Notes under the pieces: model-generated
The model's input: only the letters and a program-made list of their open reading frames with translations
Told to the model about the DNA's origin: nothing
Database searches by the model: none
Source: JAXHUH01 sp034211175
Lineage (GTDB): Bacteria; Actinomycetota; Acidimicrobiia; Acidimicrobiales; CAIXPF01
Assembly: GCA_034211175.1 (NCBI GenBank)
Contig: JAXHUH010000257.1
Coordinates: forward strand, 1 to 64,000
DNA: 64,000 nt
Direction: 5' to 3'
Position numbers and translations under genes: made by a program
Shown: positions 17,285-25,882 of the stretch, in pieces
Numbering within the stretch: position 1 is the first letter of the stretch
How the letters are laid out: every line of letters begins with the position of its first letter

Positions 17285-17658
17285 GACCAGATTCCCGCCG
17301 TAGGGTTCCGCTCGCTCTGGTCGAGATCGGCCTGGAGGCCCGCCAGCCTCCGGTGGCCGACCTCGCGATTGAGAGGTTCCCGCCGTATGTGCCGGTGGTT
17401 CCGACCGACCCCGCCAGGCCGGTCGGCCACCGTCTTTGCCCTGACCGGGATCCGCCTCCCGATCCGAGCTCCCGCCGCGGGTATCGCCTCCGCCGGTTCC
17501 GCCACCGGCTTCGGCACCCGCAGTGGGTGTCCCCGCAATCGGGATCCGCCTCCCGATCACGCTCGGTTGTCCGCCGAGAGACGCATGGCCCGCCGTGCCA
17601 TCCGTCCCTCGGCGTCCCGCCGTTTCGAGCGACTCGGTTCCGCCGTTCCTTGCCGCTC
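17285..17658. repeat. Array of ~10 small hairpins with CCGCC-bearing loops
   Basis: Ten inverted repeats follow one another in about 375 bases, between the ABC operon terminator and the convergent NUDIX gene. Positions are 17285-17322, 17327-17360, 17394-17431, 17446-17461, 17492-17509, 17538-17557, 17562-17578, 17585-17601, 17610-17622 and 17627-17658. Stems are 5-13 bp and mostly different in sequence. Nearly every loop, or loop boundary, contains CCGCC, for example TCGGGA-TCCGCC-TCCCGA twice. On the minus strand the loops read GGCGG. There is no credible coding frame. From 17659 to 17879 I see nothing beyond a CCCTG-TT-CAGGG dyad near 17720. Confidence 0.6.
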
Positions 17659-17879
17659 ACCCAGTCCAACGACGAGGCCCGGAGCCGATAACACTCCCCG
17701 GCGGAAACTTCTTCGTTTGCCCTGTTCAGGGGCCACAAATTCGGTCGCGACACCGTTAGCCGGGCCCGGACGGCCGCTGCTCGGAGCGTCCGCCCGACGG
17801 CGCCAAGTGGCCGACGCCGAACGGCCGGTGCCGCGGGGTGGCCGGCGATGCCGGGTGGGCGGTGTTCAGGTGGGCGGTG

Positions 17880-18575
17880 TCAGGTGGCCGGCAGGTCCCA
17901 CAGCTCGCGGCGCCAACCGGACTCGGCGAGGACGAGGCGGTTGCGTCCGCCGGGGGCGTCGAGCTCGAGGGTCTCGTACGCGGCGTCGCCCGCCCACAGC
18001 AGGGTGGGGCCGTCGGGGCTCTTGGCCATGATCGTCCGGTGGCGGGCCACGGGCGCCCGGCGGACGGCGTCGAGGAGCACGTCGACGCGGTCGTGCTCGG
18101 AGATCGTGCCCAGCGTGATCCACGTCGGCGGCATCAGCTCGACCTCCCCCGCCTTGTGGCGGTCGAGCAGATGGCGGGGCGACACCCACTGGTGCTCGTG
18201 GATCTCGCCGCCGTCGATGGTGACGTCGTCGTGGGCGGCCTCGGGCCGGCCGACGAAGAACCAGGTGTCGAAGCGCCGGGCCGCGGCGGCCGGTGGCTGC
18301 CACTGCGAGAGGTGGACCAGGCCCGACGGTTCGACGGCGAGGCCGGCCTCCTCGTGGGTCTCGCGCACCGCGGCCCGCCGGGCGGCGAGCTCGACGTCGT
18401 CGGGGTGGTCGGGGTCGATGTCCTCGGGGTCGATGCGGCCACCGGGGAACACCCACATGCCGCCCGCGAACGCGAGCTTGGCGTTGCGTCGGAGCATCAG
18501 CGTCTCCAGGCCGTCGCCTCCGTCCCGGACGAGGACGACGGTGGCCGCGGGTGTGGCATCGGTCATGACCGCCAT
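17880..18575 (-). CDS. NUDIX hydrolase
   Basis: The ~231-residue protein opens with PAATVVLVRDGGDGLETLMLRR, then MWVFPGGRID. The NUDIX box appears in the NUDT19-like form with an insertion between the first Gly and REXXEEXG: GGRID, about 16 residues, then AAVRETHEEAGL. The catalytic glutamates are present. Substrates of this branch include CoA esters and other nucleoside diphosphate derivatives, which the sequence does not resolve. Starts at ATG 18575 or ATG 18566 are both possible. It converges on the hairpin array and has no operon partner. Confidence 0.85.
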   Translation of the reverse strand: MAVMTDATPAATVVLVRDGGDGLETLMLRRNAKLAFAGGMWVFPGGRIDPEDIDPDHPDDVELAARRAAVRETHEEAGLAVEPSGLVHLSQWQPPAAAARRFDTWFFVGRPEAAHDDVTIDGGEIHEHQWVSPRHLLDRHKAGEVELMPPTWITLGTISEHDRVDVLLDAVRRAPVARHRTIMAKSPDGPTLLWAGDAAYETLELDAPGGRNRLVLAESGWRRELWDLPAT

Positions 18576-18628
18576 TCAAACCGCTGGGGCCCGGCGCGAC
18601 CCAGCCCCGGCGTCGCAGCCCGGACGCG

Positions 18629-18660
18629 GACGAGCGCCGGGCCCGGGCCCGGCGCTCGTC
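18629..18660 (-). terminator. Hairpin terminator after the thioredoxin/DsbB operon
   Basis: A perfect 14-bp inverted repeat, GACGAGCGCCGGGC and its complement around a CCGG loop, lies about 47 bases beyond the stop of the minus-strand thioredoxin-like gene and before the NUDIX start. It is symmetric, so it could also act on the other strand. Confidence 0.75.
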
Positions 18661-18706
18661 TCGTGGTCTTCGGGTCCCGCCCGCTCGTGGGGCGGGTCGC
18701 CGTGGG

Positions 18707-19495
18707 CTACTCGGGCGCCGCCGTGGTCGACGTCACCGGGTTGCCGTCCTCGTCGAGCTCCGTGGACTCGTCGCTCTCGATGTCGCTCAGGTCCTCGTCC
18801 GAGCCTCCGGCGGCCAGGGCGCCGGCGAGCGACGAGAGCTCCTCCTGGGACAGCTCGCCCGATCCGCGGAACACGACGGTGCCGTTGCCGTCGACGGCGA
18901 CGAAGTACGGGAAGCCGCTGAGGCCGTAGGCGCGGGCGACCAGCCCGGCGCTGCCGTCACCCTCGTTCTGGTCGACCATCGTCGGGACCGTCCAGCCCTC
19001 GCCCTCGAGCCACTCCGACGGCGGGTAGTTGCCGCTCACCCTGCCGACCGCGGTGGACACGGCCACCATCTCGACACCGTCGGGCAGGTTGCCGTCGTCG
19101 AGCCAGTCCTGGATCACCGGGACCTCGTCCTGGCAGTGCGGGCACCAGTGGGCCAGGAACACCATCATCTTCGGGGTGCCGTCGCCCGGGGTGATGGTCA
19201 TCGACTCGCCCTCGAAGTTCTGGCCGCGCACCGGCGGGGCGGTCAGACCCTGTGTCACGGCGACATCCTCGCCGCCGTTGCCCGGGTGGGGAGGCAGCAC
19301 GTCGCCGTCGACCGCCACCGAGGCGATCTGGCCGGGCTCGCCCGGCGCCTCGGCGTACTCGGGCGGTGCGCTGCTGTCACCACCGGTCACGGCGATCACC
19401 GTCGCCATGATCGCCGCGGCGGCCACCACGGCCACCACACCGATCAGGACCCACGGGGGGCCGGAGGACGTCGAGCTGGGTGTGCGGGTGCTCAT
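18707..19495 (-). CDS. Membrane-anchored thioredoxin-like thiol:disulfide oxidoreductase
   Basis: The 262-residue protein has one N-terminal membrane anchor (residues ~14-37, PWVLIGVVAVVAAAAIMATV) and an extracytoplasmic thioredoxin fold. The active site is AHWCPHCQDE near residue 118, with the cis-Pro loop at GLSGFPYFVAVDG. CPHC is typical of oxidising Dsb-type proteins rather than reducing thioredoxins. The acidic C-terminal tail is probably disordered. Its ATG overlaps the stop of the DsbB-like gene (ATGA), and together they form a thiol-oxidation pair resembling BdbD/BdbC. The likely role is disulfide formation in secreted proteins. Confidence 0.88.
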   Translation of the reverse strand: MSTRTPSSTSSGPPWVLIGVVAVVAAAAIMATVIAVTGGDSSAPPEYAEAPGEPGQIASVAVDGDVLPPHPGNGGEDVAVTQGLTAPPVRGQNFEGESMTITPGDGTPKMMVFLAHWCPHCQDEVPVIQDWLDDGNLPDGVEMVAVSTAVGRVSGNYPPSEWLEGEGWTVPTMVDQNEGDGSAGLVARAYGLSGFPYFVAVDGNGTVVFRGSGELSQEELSSLAGALAAGGSDEDLSDIESDESTELDEDGNPVTSTTAAPE

Positions 19496-20067
19496 GCTGG
19501 GGTTCCCTCGAGGACGGCGTCGGTGGTCGGGACGGGCTGCTCGCCACGCCGGGCGACGAGCAGCAGGGCGGCGATGGCGACGAAGCCGCAGCCGGCCATG
19601 AACGGGATGGACACGAACCCGAACTCGTCCACGTAGCGGAGGTTGCACGGGACGTCGGGATCACACGATCCGCCGGAGTCCGGGTACACCTGGATCCAGT
19701 AGTGGCGGATCGAGATGGCCAGGCCACCCAGCGCCGCGGGGATCCCGATGAACTTGATCCACGTGGCCCGGAAGACGGCGGCGACCGTGAGGACCACCGC
19801 GAGCGGGTACATCACGTAGCGCTGGAGCCAGCAGTAGTGGCACGGCTCGAACCCGGCGACCTCAGACATGTACAGGCTGCCGAGCATCGACGTGACCGCC
19901 ACGAGCGCGGCCAGCGCCAGCGCGTAGGGGCGGACCTCGGCGAGCACCGCGTCGGCGGCGCCGAGCCCCAGCTTCGAGGCGACGAGCGCGAGCAGCGTGA
20001 CCGCCGCGCCGGCCAGGGCGATGAGCGCCAGCATCGAGAAGAAGAGTGTGGCCGTGTCGGTAGCCAT
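19492..20067 (-). CDS. DsbB/BdbC-type disulfide bond formation membrane protein
   Basis: The 191-residue protein has four to five membrane helices. A first redox pair, PCHYCWLQR, is characteristic of DsbB. A second pair, CDPDVPC, lies in the second extracytoplasmic loop. DsbB proteins reoxidise a DsbA-like partner and pass electrons to quinone. The partner is encoded immediately downstream. I place the start at ATG 20067 (MATDTATLFFSMLAL), because the open frame further upstream encodes a non-family Arg-rich stretch. About 230 bases upstream separate it from the methyltransferase gene at 20301. Confidence 0.87.
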   Translation of the reverse strand: MATDTATLFFSMLALIALAGAAVTLLALVASKLGLGAADAVLAEVRPYALALAALVAVTSMLGSLYMSEVAGFEPCHYCWLQRYVMYPLAVVLTVAAVFRATWIKFIGIPAALGGLAISIRHYWIQVYPDSGGSCDPDVPCNLRYVDEFGFVSIPFMAGCGFVAIAALLLVARRGEQPVPTTDAVLEGTPA

Positions 20068-20300
20068 GGCGTTGGTTCGTCGGAGCTCCGGTGAGGGGCC
20101 GCCCGGGGCGATCGTGCCGCATCCGCGACGCCTCTCGACGTCGTGGCGACCGGCGGTGCCGATCTCCCGGAGGATCGTATGGCGACGCACGACGCTATCT
20201 CCCGCGCGTCCGGCCCCGATCCATCGGCGGTGGCGGACGAATTGTTACCGTTTCGTGTCACTGCGCCGGTCGAGCCGTCGAACGGCCCGGGATCGGCGAC

Positions 20301-20882
20301 TCAGCGCTTCACGGCGCGCACCAGGTGGTCGAGGGCGACGTGGGCGTCGACCTGTCGTTCGAGCACCTCGGCCCGCTCGACGGTGACCGCCTCGCCGAGC
20401 TGGTCGACGATCTCCGGCGGGGTGGTCAGGATCGCCGGGTCCTGGGGCCCGCCGTGGCCGTCGGCGATGTTCGAGCGGTCGTGGCCGATGATCACCAACG
20501 TGCCGCCTGGCCGCAGCGCCGCCACCGACGTGGCCAGGACCTGCGCCCACTGCTCGGCGGGTAGGTGGAGGTAGCACACGAGCACCAGGTCGAACGGCGC
20601 CGGCGGCTCGTAGGTGAGCACGTCGGCGCACACCCAGTCGACCTCGACCCCGCGCTCGGCGCCGAGCCGCTCGGCCTTGGCGATCCCGGCCTTCGAGAAG
20701 TCGACGGCGACGACCGACCAGCCCTGCTCGGCCAGCCAGATGGCGTTGCGCCCCTCACCGGCGGCGACGTCGAGCGCGCGGCCCGGGGAGAGGTCGGCGA
20801 GCTCGGCGACGACGAACCGGTTCGGCTCGACCGACCACACCTGCCCGCCCTCGTAGCGTGCGTCCCACGCGGCGGCATCCAC
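20301..20882 (-). CDS. Class I SAM-dependent methyltransferase
   Basis: The 193-residue product carries motif I as ALDVAAGEGRNAIWLAEQG (residues ~38-56), then VVAVDFSKAGI (motif II acidic residue), and DLVLVCYLHLP. This pattern matches small tellurite/thiopurine-like or general methyltransferases. I chose GTG 20882 (VDAAAWDARYEGG) as start because family members begin with a W-D-x-x-Y segment. It is divergently transcribed from another methyltransferase at 20948, with 65 bases between. The substrate is not apparent. Confidence 0.85.
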   Translation of the reverse strand: MDAAAWDARYEGGQVWSVEPNRFVVAELADLSPGRALDVAAGEGRNAIWLAEQGWSVVAVDFSKAGIAKAERLGAERGVEVDWVCADVLTYEPPAPFDLVLVCYLHLPAEQWAQVLATSVAALRPGGTLVIIGHDRSNIADGHGGPQDPAILTTPPEIVDQLGEAVTVERAEVLERQVDAHVALDHLVRAVKR

Positions 20883-20947
20883 GCCCCGAGATCCTACGCG
20901 CCGACACCGCACCGGGCCCCGACCACGGCGACTGGTACGTTCCGCCC

Positions 20948-21814
20948 ATGTCGGGACGGCACGACGTCACACTCGGGCATCTCGTCGCCGGCGTGGTCGG
21001 CCTGGCGATGATGCGTCACTGGTACGTCGACGGCGCCGAGAACGAGGCGCGGTTCGCCGAGCTGCGGGACGTCCTCGGCCGCCTCGACGAGGTCCCGTTC
21101 TCGATCGCCCTCAACCCGTCCCACCGCGACCTCGATGCCGGCTATGCGGAATGGGCAGCGAGCTACGACGGCGCGAACCCGATGGTCGCTGCGGAGGAAG
21201 CCGTCGTCCTGCCGCTGCTGGATCGTCTGGCCGGGCCCGATGTCGCGGCGTTGGACGCGGCCTGCGGCACCGGCCGTCACGCCGCGCTCCTCTCCGAGCG
21301 CGGCTGCGTCGTGCACGGGATCGACCGCTCCGAGGCCATGTTGTCGCTCGCCCGGGCGAAGGTCCCGGCCGCGTCGTTCGGCCGCGGTGACGTCTGCCAT
21401 CTCCCGTTCGCCTCGGCCGGCTTCGACCTCGCCGTCGTGTCCCTCGCGCTGTGCCACCTGGCCGACCCGACCGACGCGCTCGTCGAGCTCCGGCGCGTGC
21501 TGCGCGACGACGGCACGCTCGTGATCGCCGATCCGCACCCCTCCAGCCTCGTCGTCGGCGGGCAGGCGTTCTACGGGATCGACGAGGCCGGCGGAGGGCG
21601 CCGGCTGTCATGGGTGCGGAACCACTACCACACCGCCTCGACCTGGTTGCGTGCGTTCCGGGCCGCGGGCCTGCGCGTCGAGGACTGCCTCGAGCCCTCC
21701 TACTCGGAGGGCCAGATGGCGGCGAGCCCGGCGGCGCGGTTCTACCCCGAGGCGGTCCGCGCGGCGATGGAGGGCCTCGCCGGCCTGTGGGTGTGGGTGG
21801 TCCGGCCGGGCTGA
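20948..21814 (+). CDS. Class I SAM-dependent methyltransferase
   Basis: This 288-residue protein has SAM motif I as ALDAACGTGRHAALLSERG near residue 100, VHGIDRSEAMLSLARAK (motif II), and FDLAVVSLALCHL with ADPTDALVELRRVLRDDG. This is the UbiE/methyltransferase-11 pattern. An ~95-residue N-terminal extension precedes the core (TLGHLVAGVVGLAMMRHWYVDG) and is not typical. The ATG at 20948 is the first plausible start. Divergence from the 20301 methyltransferase suggests shared control, but no operator is obvious in the 65-base gap. Confidence 0.83.
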   Translation: MSGRHDVTLGHLVAGVVGLAMMRHWYVDGAENEARFAELRDVLGRLDEVPFSIALNPSHRDLDAGYAEWAASYDGANPMVAAEEAVVLPLLDRLAGPDVAALDAACGTGRHAALLSERGCVVHGIDRSEAMLSLARAKVPAASFGRGDVCHLPFASAGFDLAVVSLALCHLADPTDALVELRRVLRDDGTLVIADPHPSSLVVGGQAFYGIDEAGGGRRLSWVRNHYHTASTWLRAFRAAGLRVEDCLEPSYSEGQMAASPAARFYPEAVRAAMEGLAGLWVWVVRPG

Positions 21815-21899
21815 GCCGGCAGCTGGCGTGGCGGTCGCAGCCGCGCCGGCGGAACCCGCGGCCGGCGGACCCGCGGCCGTGGGCTCACCAGTCGTCGGC

Positions 21900-22727
21900 T
21901 CACCAGTCGTCGATCGGGGTGTGGCCCGACATCCACGTCAGCTCGGTGTCCTCGAGGAACCGCGTCGGCCACACCTCGAGGAGGTGCTCGGTGTCGATGC
22001 CGTAGTGGTCGAACACCCGGCGGCACAGCTCGCCGCTGCGCTCGGTCGACGGCTCGGCGAGGAGCGCGTCGATCCGTTGCATCAGGTCGGCGGGGCGGTC
22101 CGTTGCCGAGGCGGTGACCCGGAGCATCCACTTGTGGAACGGGTACAGCGCCTCGTTGGCCGCGAGCACGATCCGGCACGTGAACAGGACCACCTTCTGC
22201 ACGGCCAGCGTGATGACGTAGGCGTCGTCGCGGCGGGCGCCCTCGCGGTGGTACCAGGACCAGGCCACCGCCTGGGCGGCGAACCGATCGATGCGCTCGT
22301 CCTTCTGCTCGATCGGGTACCGGGCGATCGAGGCGAGGACCGCGTCCAGGTCCGGGACCTCCGACAGCAGGACCCGGGCGCCCTGGTAGGCGAAGCGGGC
22401 GGGGTCGCTGCCCTCGGCGGCCACTCGGCGGAGGAAGTCGAGGTCGACGTACTTGCCGTCGAGGTACCCACCCTCGTAGGTGCAGATCGAGAAGTCGGTC
22501 AGGTGGAGCACGCCGTCGCGTCGCCGGCGCTCGTACTCCTCGGTGTCGACGACGATCGTGACGTCGATGTCGGAGCTCGGCGACGCGAAGCCGTGCGCGA
22601 TGGACCCGCCGAGCACGAGCGCACGGCACGTCGGATCGTCCTCGAAGGCCCGGGTGGCGTTGGCGATCGACTCGGCGTGGTGCGGCGCGAGCGCCAGGCC
22701 GTCGAGCGGCGACGCGGCGGATGTCAT
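21900..22727 (-). CDS. Nucleotidyltransferase-domain protein
   Basis: The 275-residue protein has the polymerase-beta-type nucleotidyltransferase signature LVLGGSIAHGFASPSSDIDV at ~37-56, where the GS and DxD residues bind nucleotide and metal. A third acid is probably in KYVDLDFL. The C-terminal half is helical, as in stand-alone nucleotidyltransferases of the aminoglycoside/kanamycin type. Substrate and role are unknown. Its last codons and stop (GACGACTGGTGAGCC in gene sense) occur twice in tandem, at about 21886-21900 and 21901-21915, so a second in-frame stop lies just downstream. Confidence 0.78.
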   Translation of the reverse strand: MTSAASPLDGLALAPHHAESIANATRAFEDDPTCRALVLGGSIAHGFASPSSDIDVTIVVDTEEYERRRRDGVLHLTDFSICTYEGGYLDGKYVDLDFLRRVAAEGSDPARFAYQGARVLLSEVPDLDAVLASIARYPIEQKDERIDRFAAQAVAWSWYHREGARRDDAYVITLAVQKVVLFTCRIVLAANEALYPFHKWMLRVTASATDRPADLMQRIDALLAEPSTERSGELCRRVFDHYGIDTEHLLEVWPTRFLEDTELTWMSGHTPIDDW

Positions 22728-22809
22728 GCGTGGCTCCGTTGGTGTGGGTCGTTCGGGAGTGCCACGCCCCCGGCGGGGAACCTACTCGCGCCCCCCCCCG
22801 ACGCCGCGC

Positions 22810-24522
22810 TCAGGTGCGGGCGGCGTTCACCAGCTCGATCACCGAGGTGGCGGCGTCGGCCAGCGGGGTGTCGACCTTCTCGCCCGTCGCCCGGGTGACG
22901 ACCTCGACGGTGCCGTTGGCCAGGCCCCGGCGCCCGACGACGATCCGGAACGGGAGCCCGACCAGCTCGGCGTCGGTCAGCTTCACCCCGGCGCGCCCGT
23001 CGCGGTCGTCGAGGACGGCGTCGACACCGGCGGCGCGCAGCTCGTCGTAGATCGACTCGGCCGCACCGGCGGCCTCCTCGGACTTCGGGTCGAGCAGCGT
23101 GACCACGGCCTCGTACGGCGCGATCGACACCGGCCAGATCAGGCCCCGGTCGTCGTGGCTCGACTCGGCCACCGCGGCCATCGCCCGGCCGATCCCGATG
23201 CCGTAGCTGCCCATGATCAGGGTCCGCTTCTTCGAGTCGGCGTCGAGGACGGTCGCCCCCATGGCCTCCGAGTAGCGGGTGCCGAGCTTGAAGATGTGGC
23301 CGGCCTCGATGCACACCAGCAGCTGGAGCGGCTCGCCGCAGCGGGCGCACGGCTCGCCGTCGGTCACGCCCCGCAGGTCGGCCCACTGGGTGACGGTGGT
23401 GTCGCGCTCGATGTCGACGCCCCGCCAGTGCCAGCCGTCCTCGTTGGCCCCGGTCGTCATGTTGGTCCGGCCCTTCAGGGCGGTGTCCATCACGATCTTC
23501 AGGTCGGTCACGCCGACCGGGCCGAGGCTGCCGGGGCTGGCGCCGAGCGCGGCGACGACCTCCTCCGGCTGGGCGGGCCGCACCTGGTTGGCGCCGATGG
23601 CGTCGGCCAGCTTCTGGTCGACGAGCTGGTGGTCGCCCCGGACCGCGGCCAGGACGATCTCGCCGTCGGCCACCATCACCAGGGTCTTGATCTGGCGGTT
23701 CGCCGGGGCGCCGCCCTCGAACGCCTCGAGCGCCGCGATGGTGACGACACCCGGGGTCGGGAACCGCTCGGGCTCGGCGGGCGGCGGGTCGTCGGTGACC
23801 TCGGCGATGGCCGAGGTGGCCCGCTCGACGTTGGCCGCGTACCCGCACGACGGGCACCGCACGACGTCGTCCTCGCCGGCGGGTGAGGCGACCATGAACT
23901 CGACGCTGCCGCTGCCGCCCATCGCGCCCGACGACGCCTCCACGCCGAACGCGTCGAGCCCGAGGCGGCGGAAGATCTCCTGGTAGGCGCCGCGGTGGAG
24001 CTCGAACGCGTGGTCGAGGCCGTCCTGGTCGAGGTCGAAGCTGTAGGAGTCCTTCATCGCGAACTCCCGGACCCGCAGCAGGCCGCCGCGGGGGCGGGGC
24101 TCGTCGCGGAACTTCGTCTGGATCTGGTACCAGATCTGGGGCACGTCCCGGTGCGAGCTCAGCTCGGTGGAGACGAGCGCGAACACCTCCTCGTGGGTCA
24201 TGCCGAGGACCATGTCGGCGTCGCGGCGGTCCTTGAGCCGGAACATCTCGTCACCGATGGCGTCCCACCGCCCGGACCGCTGCCACACCGACGCCGGGTG
24301 CATGGCCGGGGCGAGGATCTCCTGGCCGCCGATGCGGTTCATCTCCTCCCGGACGATCGCCTCCACCTTCTGGTGGACCCGCAGGCCGAGCGGCAGGAGC
24401 GTGTAGTGCCCGGCGTGGAGCTGGCGGATGAACCCGGCCCGCACCAGCAGCGCGTGGCTCGCGGCCTCCGCGTCCGACGGCGCGTCTCGGAGGGTGGGGA
24501 TGAACAGGCTGGACCAACGCAC
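22810..24522 (-). CDS. proS: Prolyl-tRNA synthetase (bacterial type)
   Basis: The 570-residue class II synthetase has LVRAGFIRQLHAGHYTLLPLG (motif 1 region, broken here by position ~24-45), TKFRDEPRPRGGLLRVREF (motif 2) and GSYGIGIGRAMAAVAE (motif 3). The ~180-residue insertion between motifs 2 and 3 is the editing domain of bacterial ProRS (PANRQIKTLVMV, VRGDHQLVDQKL). The GTG at 24522 (VRWSSLFIPTLRDAPSDAE) fits family N-termini; the open upstream frame does not. It is divergent from a methyltransferase gene, across a duplicated dyad element. Confidence 0.95.
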   Translation of the reverse strand: MRWSSLFIPTLRDAPSDAEAASHALLVRAGFIRQLHAGHYTLLPLGLRVHQKVEAIVREEMNRIGGQEILAPAMHPASVWQRSGRWDAIGDEMFRLKDRRDADMVLGMTHEEVFALVSTELSSHRDVPQIWYQIQTKFRDEPRPRGGLLRVREFAMKDSYSFDLDQDGLDHAFELHRGAYQEIFRRLGLDAFGVEASSGAMGGSGSVEFMVASPAGEDDVVRCPSCGYAANVERATSAIAEVTDDPPPAEPERFPTPGVVTIAALEAFEGGAPANRQIKTLVMVADGEIVLAAVRGDHQLVDQKLADAIGANQVRPAQPEEVVAALGASPGSLGPVGVTDLKIVMDTALKGRTNMTTGANEDGWHWRGVDIERDTTVTQWADLRGVTDGEPCARCGEPLQLLVCIEAGHIFKLGTRYSEAMGATVLDADSKKRTLIMGSYGIGIGRAMAAVAESSHDDRGLIWPVSIAPYEAVVTLLDPKSEEAAGAAESIYDELRAAGVDAVLDDRDGRAGVKLTDAELVGLPFRIVVGRRGLANGTVEVVTRATGEKVDTPLADAATSVIELVNAART

Positions 24523-24579
24523 GGCCCGGAGGCTACAGGCCCCCACCACCCCCACCCCGATCACCACCGTCCCACCGTT

Positions 24580-24720
24580 CTGGTCTACACGGCCGGTGTG
24601 ACGACCAGCGGTTCCGTGAGGGTGTCCGTAGACCGGAACGGGGAGGGTGCGGCGAACTGGTCTACACGGCCGGCGTGGCGACCTGGGGTTCCGTGAGGGT
24701 GTCGGTAGACCAGAACGGGG
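24580..24720. repeat. Tandem 64-bp repeat with terminal dyads between proS and a methyltransferase gene
   Basis: Two copies, 24580-24643 and 24657-24720, share about 90 percent identity. Each begins CTGGTCTACACGGCCGG and ends with GTGTC, one variable base, then GTAGACC. The ends of each copy are inverted repeats of one another (GGTCTAC against GTAGACC), so each copy can form a long-armed hairpin. The pair fills the divergent intergenic region, 58 bases from proS and 27 from the methyltransferase start. An operator pair or a REP-like element are the main options. Confidence 0.65.
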
Positions 24721-24746
24721 TCGGGTGGGGCGGGTAGCGTCTGTCC

Positions 24747-25445
24747 GTGGCCGGGGGAGTCGACGGAGCGCGAGGCGGGGAGTTGCCGCGGCCGGCCGCG
24801 GCGGGCGATGTCGTGCGCGAGGACGTCGAGCTGGCGGGTGGGCCGATCAGGCTGCGCCGTCCCCGCAGCCCCGACGCCATCCTCGACGAGCTCGTGGCCA
24901 TGGACATCACCGACGACGCCCGGCTGCCGTTCTGGGCCGAGCTGTGGCCGAGCGGGGTGATGCTCGCCCGGGCCGTCGAGGCCCATCGGCCGCTCGGCAA
25001 GCGGGTGCTCGAGCTCGGCTGCGGCCTCGGGCTGGTGGCGATCGCCGCCGCCCGCGCCGGCGCCGACGTCGTGGCCACCGACCACTCGCCCGAGGCGATC
25101 GACGCCACGGCCGCCAACGCAGCGGTCAACGAGGTCGCGCTGCGGGCCGAGATCATGGACTTCGCCGACCCGGGTCTCGCCCTCGACGGCCGGCCGTGGG
25201 ACCTCGTCCTCGCCGCCGACGTGCTCTACGAGCCGCTCAACGAGGAGCCGCTCGTGGCCCTGGTGCCCGAGCTGGTGGCCGGCGGCGCCGAGCTGTGGCT
25301 GGCCGACCCGGGCCGCCCGATGCTCGGCACCCTGCTCCACGAGCTGCGCCGCCGCGACCTCACCGCCAACCCGATGGACCTGTCCGCGCTCGGCGCCACC
25401 GGCCCGCTCACCCGCGTCTCGATCCACCGCATCGCCGGCCCCTGA
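24747..25445 (+). CDS. SAM-dependent methyltransferase, Methyltransf_16-like
   Basis: The 232-residue protein shows LPFWAELWPSGVMLARAV before SAM motif I (VLELGCGLGLVAIAAARAG, ~88-106). It continues with VVATDHSPEAI and WDLVLAADVLYEP. The W-x-E-x-W-P-S segment before motif I is typical of the lysine/METTL-like protein methyltransferase group and of Nnt1-type enzymes. The target is not known. The start is GTG 24747. It is followed by the convergent VapC gene. Confidence 0.82.
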   Translation: MAGGVDGARGGELPRPAAAGDVVREDVELAGGPIRLRRPRSPDAILDELVAMDITDDARLPFWAELWPSGVMLARAVEAHRPLGKRVLELGCGLGLVAIAAARAGADVVATDHSPEAIDATAANAAVNEVALRAEIMDFADPGLALDGRPWDLVLAADVLYEPLNEEPLVALVPELVAGGAELWLADPGRPMLGTLLHELRRRDLTANPMDLSALGATGPLTRVSIHRIAGP

Positions 25446-25485
25446 CCACCCGGGCCCGGTGTAGGTGTGCGCCGTGCGGTGCTCG

Positions 25486-25881
25486 TCAGGTGCGGCTGGT
25501 CGCGAGCCGGATCTCGGCCGAGTGGCCCGGGGCGGCGGCGAGCTTCGCGTCCGCGGTGAGCAGCGGGGTGGCGAGGATCTCGGCGAGGGCGACGAACGCG
25601 GCGTCGTAGGCGGTCACGTTGTGGCGCAGTGCCCACATCCGCTCGGTCATCGGTGCGTGGGGGTACCGCTCGATCGGCAGTTCGGCAACGGAGCGGAGCA
25701 GGTGGATACCTTCCGACGCCTCCATCGCGCCTTCCCGGGTGAGCCGCCGAACGGCGTGGACGACCTCGACGTCGAGCAGGTGCGGCGCGTGGAGGTCGCC
25801 GTCCTCGCCCATTGCCGTCGCCGCCGGGTGGCGGGGGTCCGCGAGCGCGACGATCAGCGCCGACGTGTCGACGACGAGCAC
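25486..25881 (-). CDS. vapC: PIN-domain ribonuclease toxin, VapC type
   Basis: The 131-residue protein has the PIN acidic quartet in expected places: VVDTSALIVALAD at the N-terminus, LLDVEVVHAVRRL around 36, NVTAYDAAFVALAE near 88, and LLTADAKLA near 108. PIN toxins cleave RNA with divalent metal. It starts with GTG 25881, one base after the antitoxin stop, and is full length, so the toxin looks intact, unlike those near 60 kb. Confidence 0.87.
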   Translation of the reverse strand: MLVVDTSALIVALADPRHPAATAMGEDGDLHAPHLLDVEVVHAVRRLTREGAMEASEGIHLLRSVAELPIERYPHAPMTERMWALRHNVTAYDAAFVALAEILATPLLTADAKLAAAPGHSAEIRLATSRT

Positions 25882-25882
25882 G

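Noticed and set aside
22790..22799. Run of nine C between proS and the nucleotidyltransferase gene
   Set aside because: It is intergenic and does not affect a reading frame. It is a sequencing-error hotspot rather than a feature.
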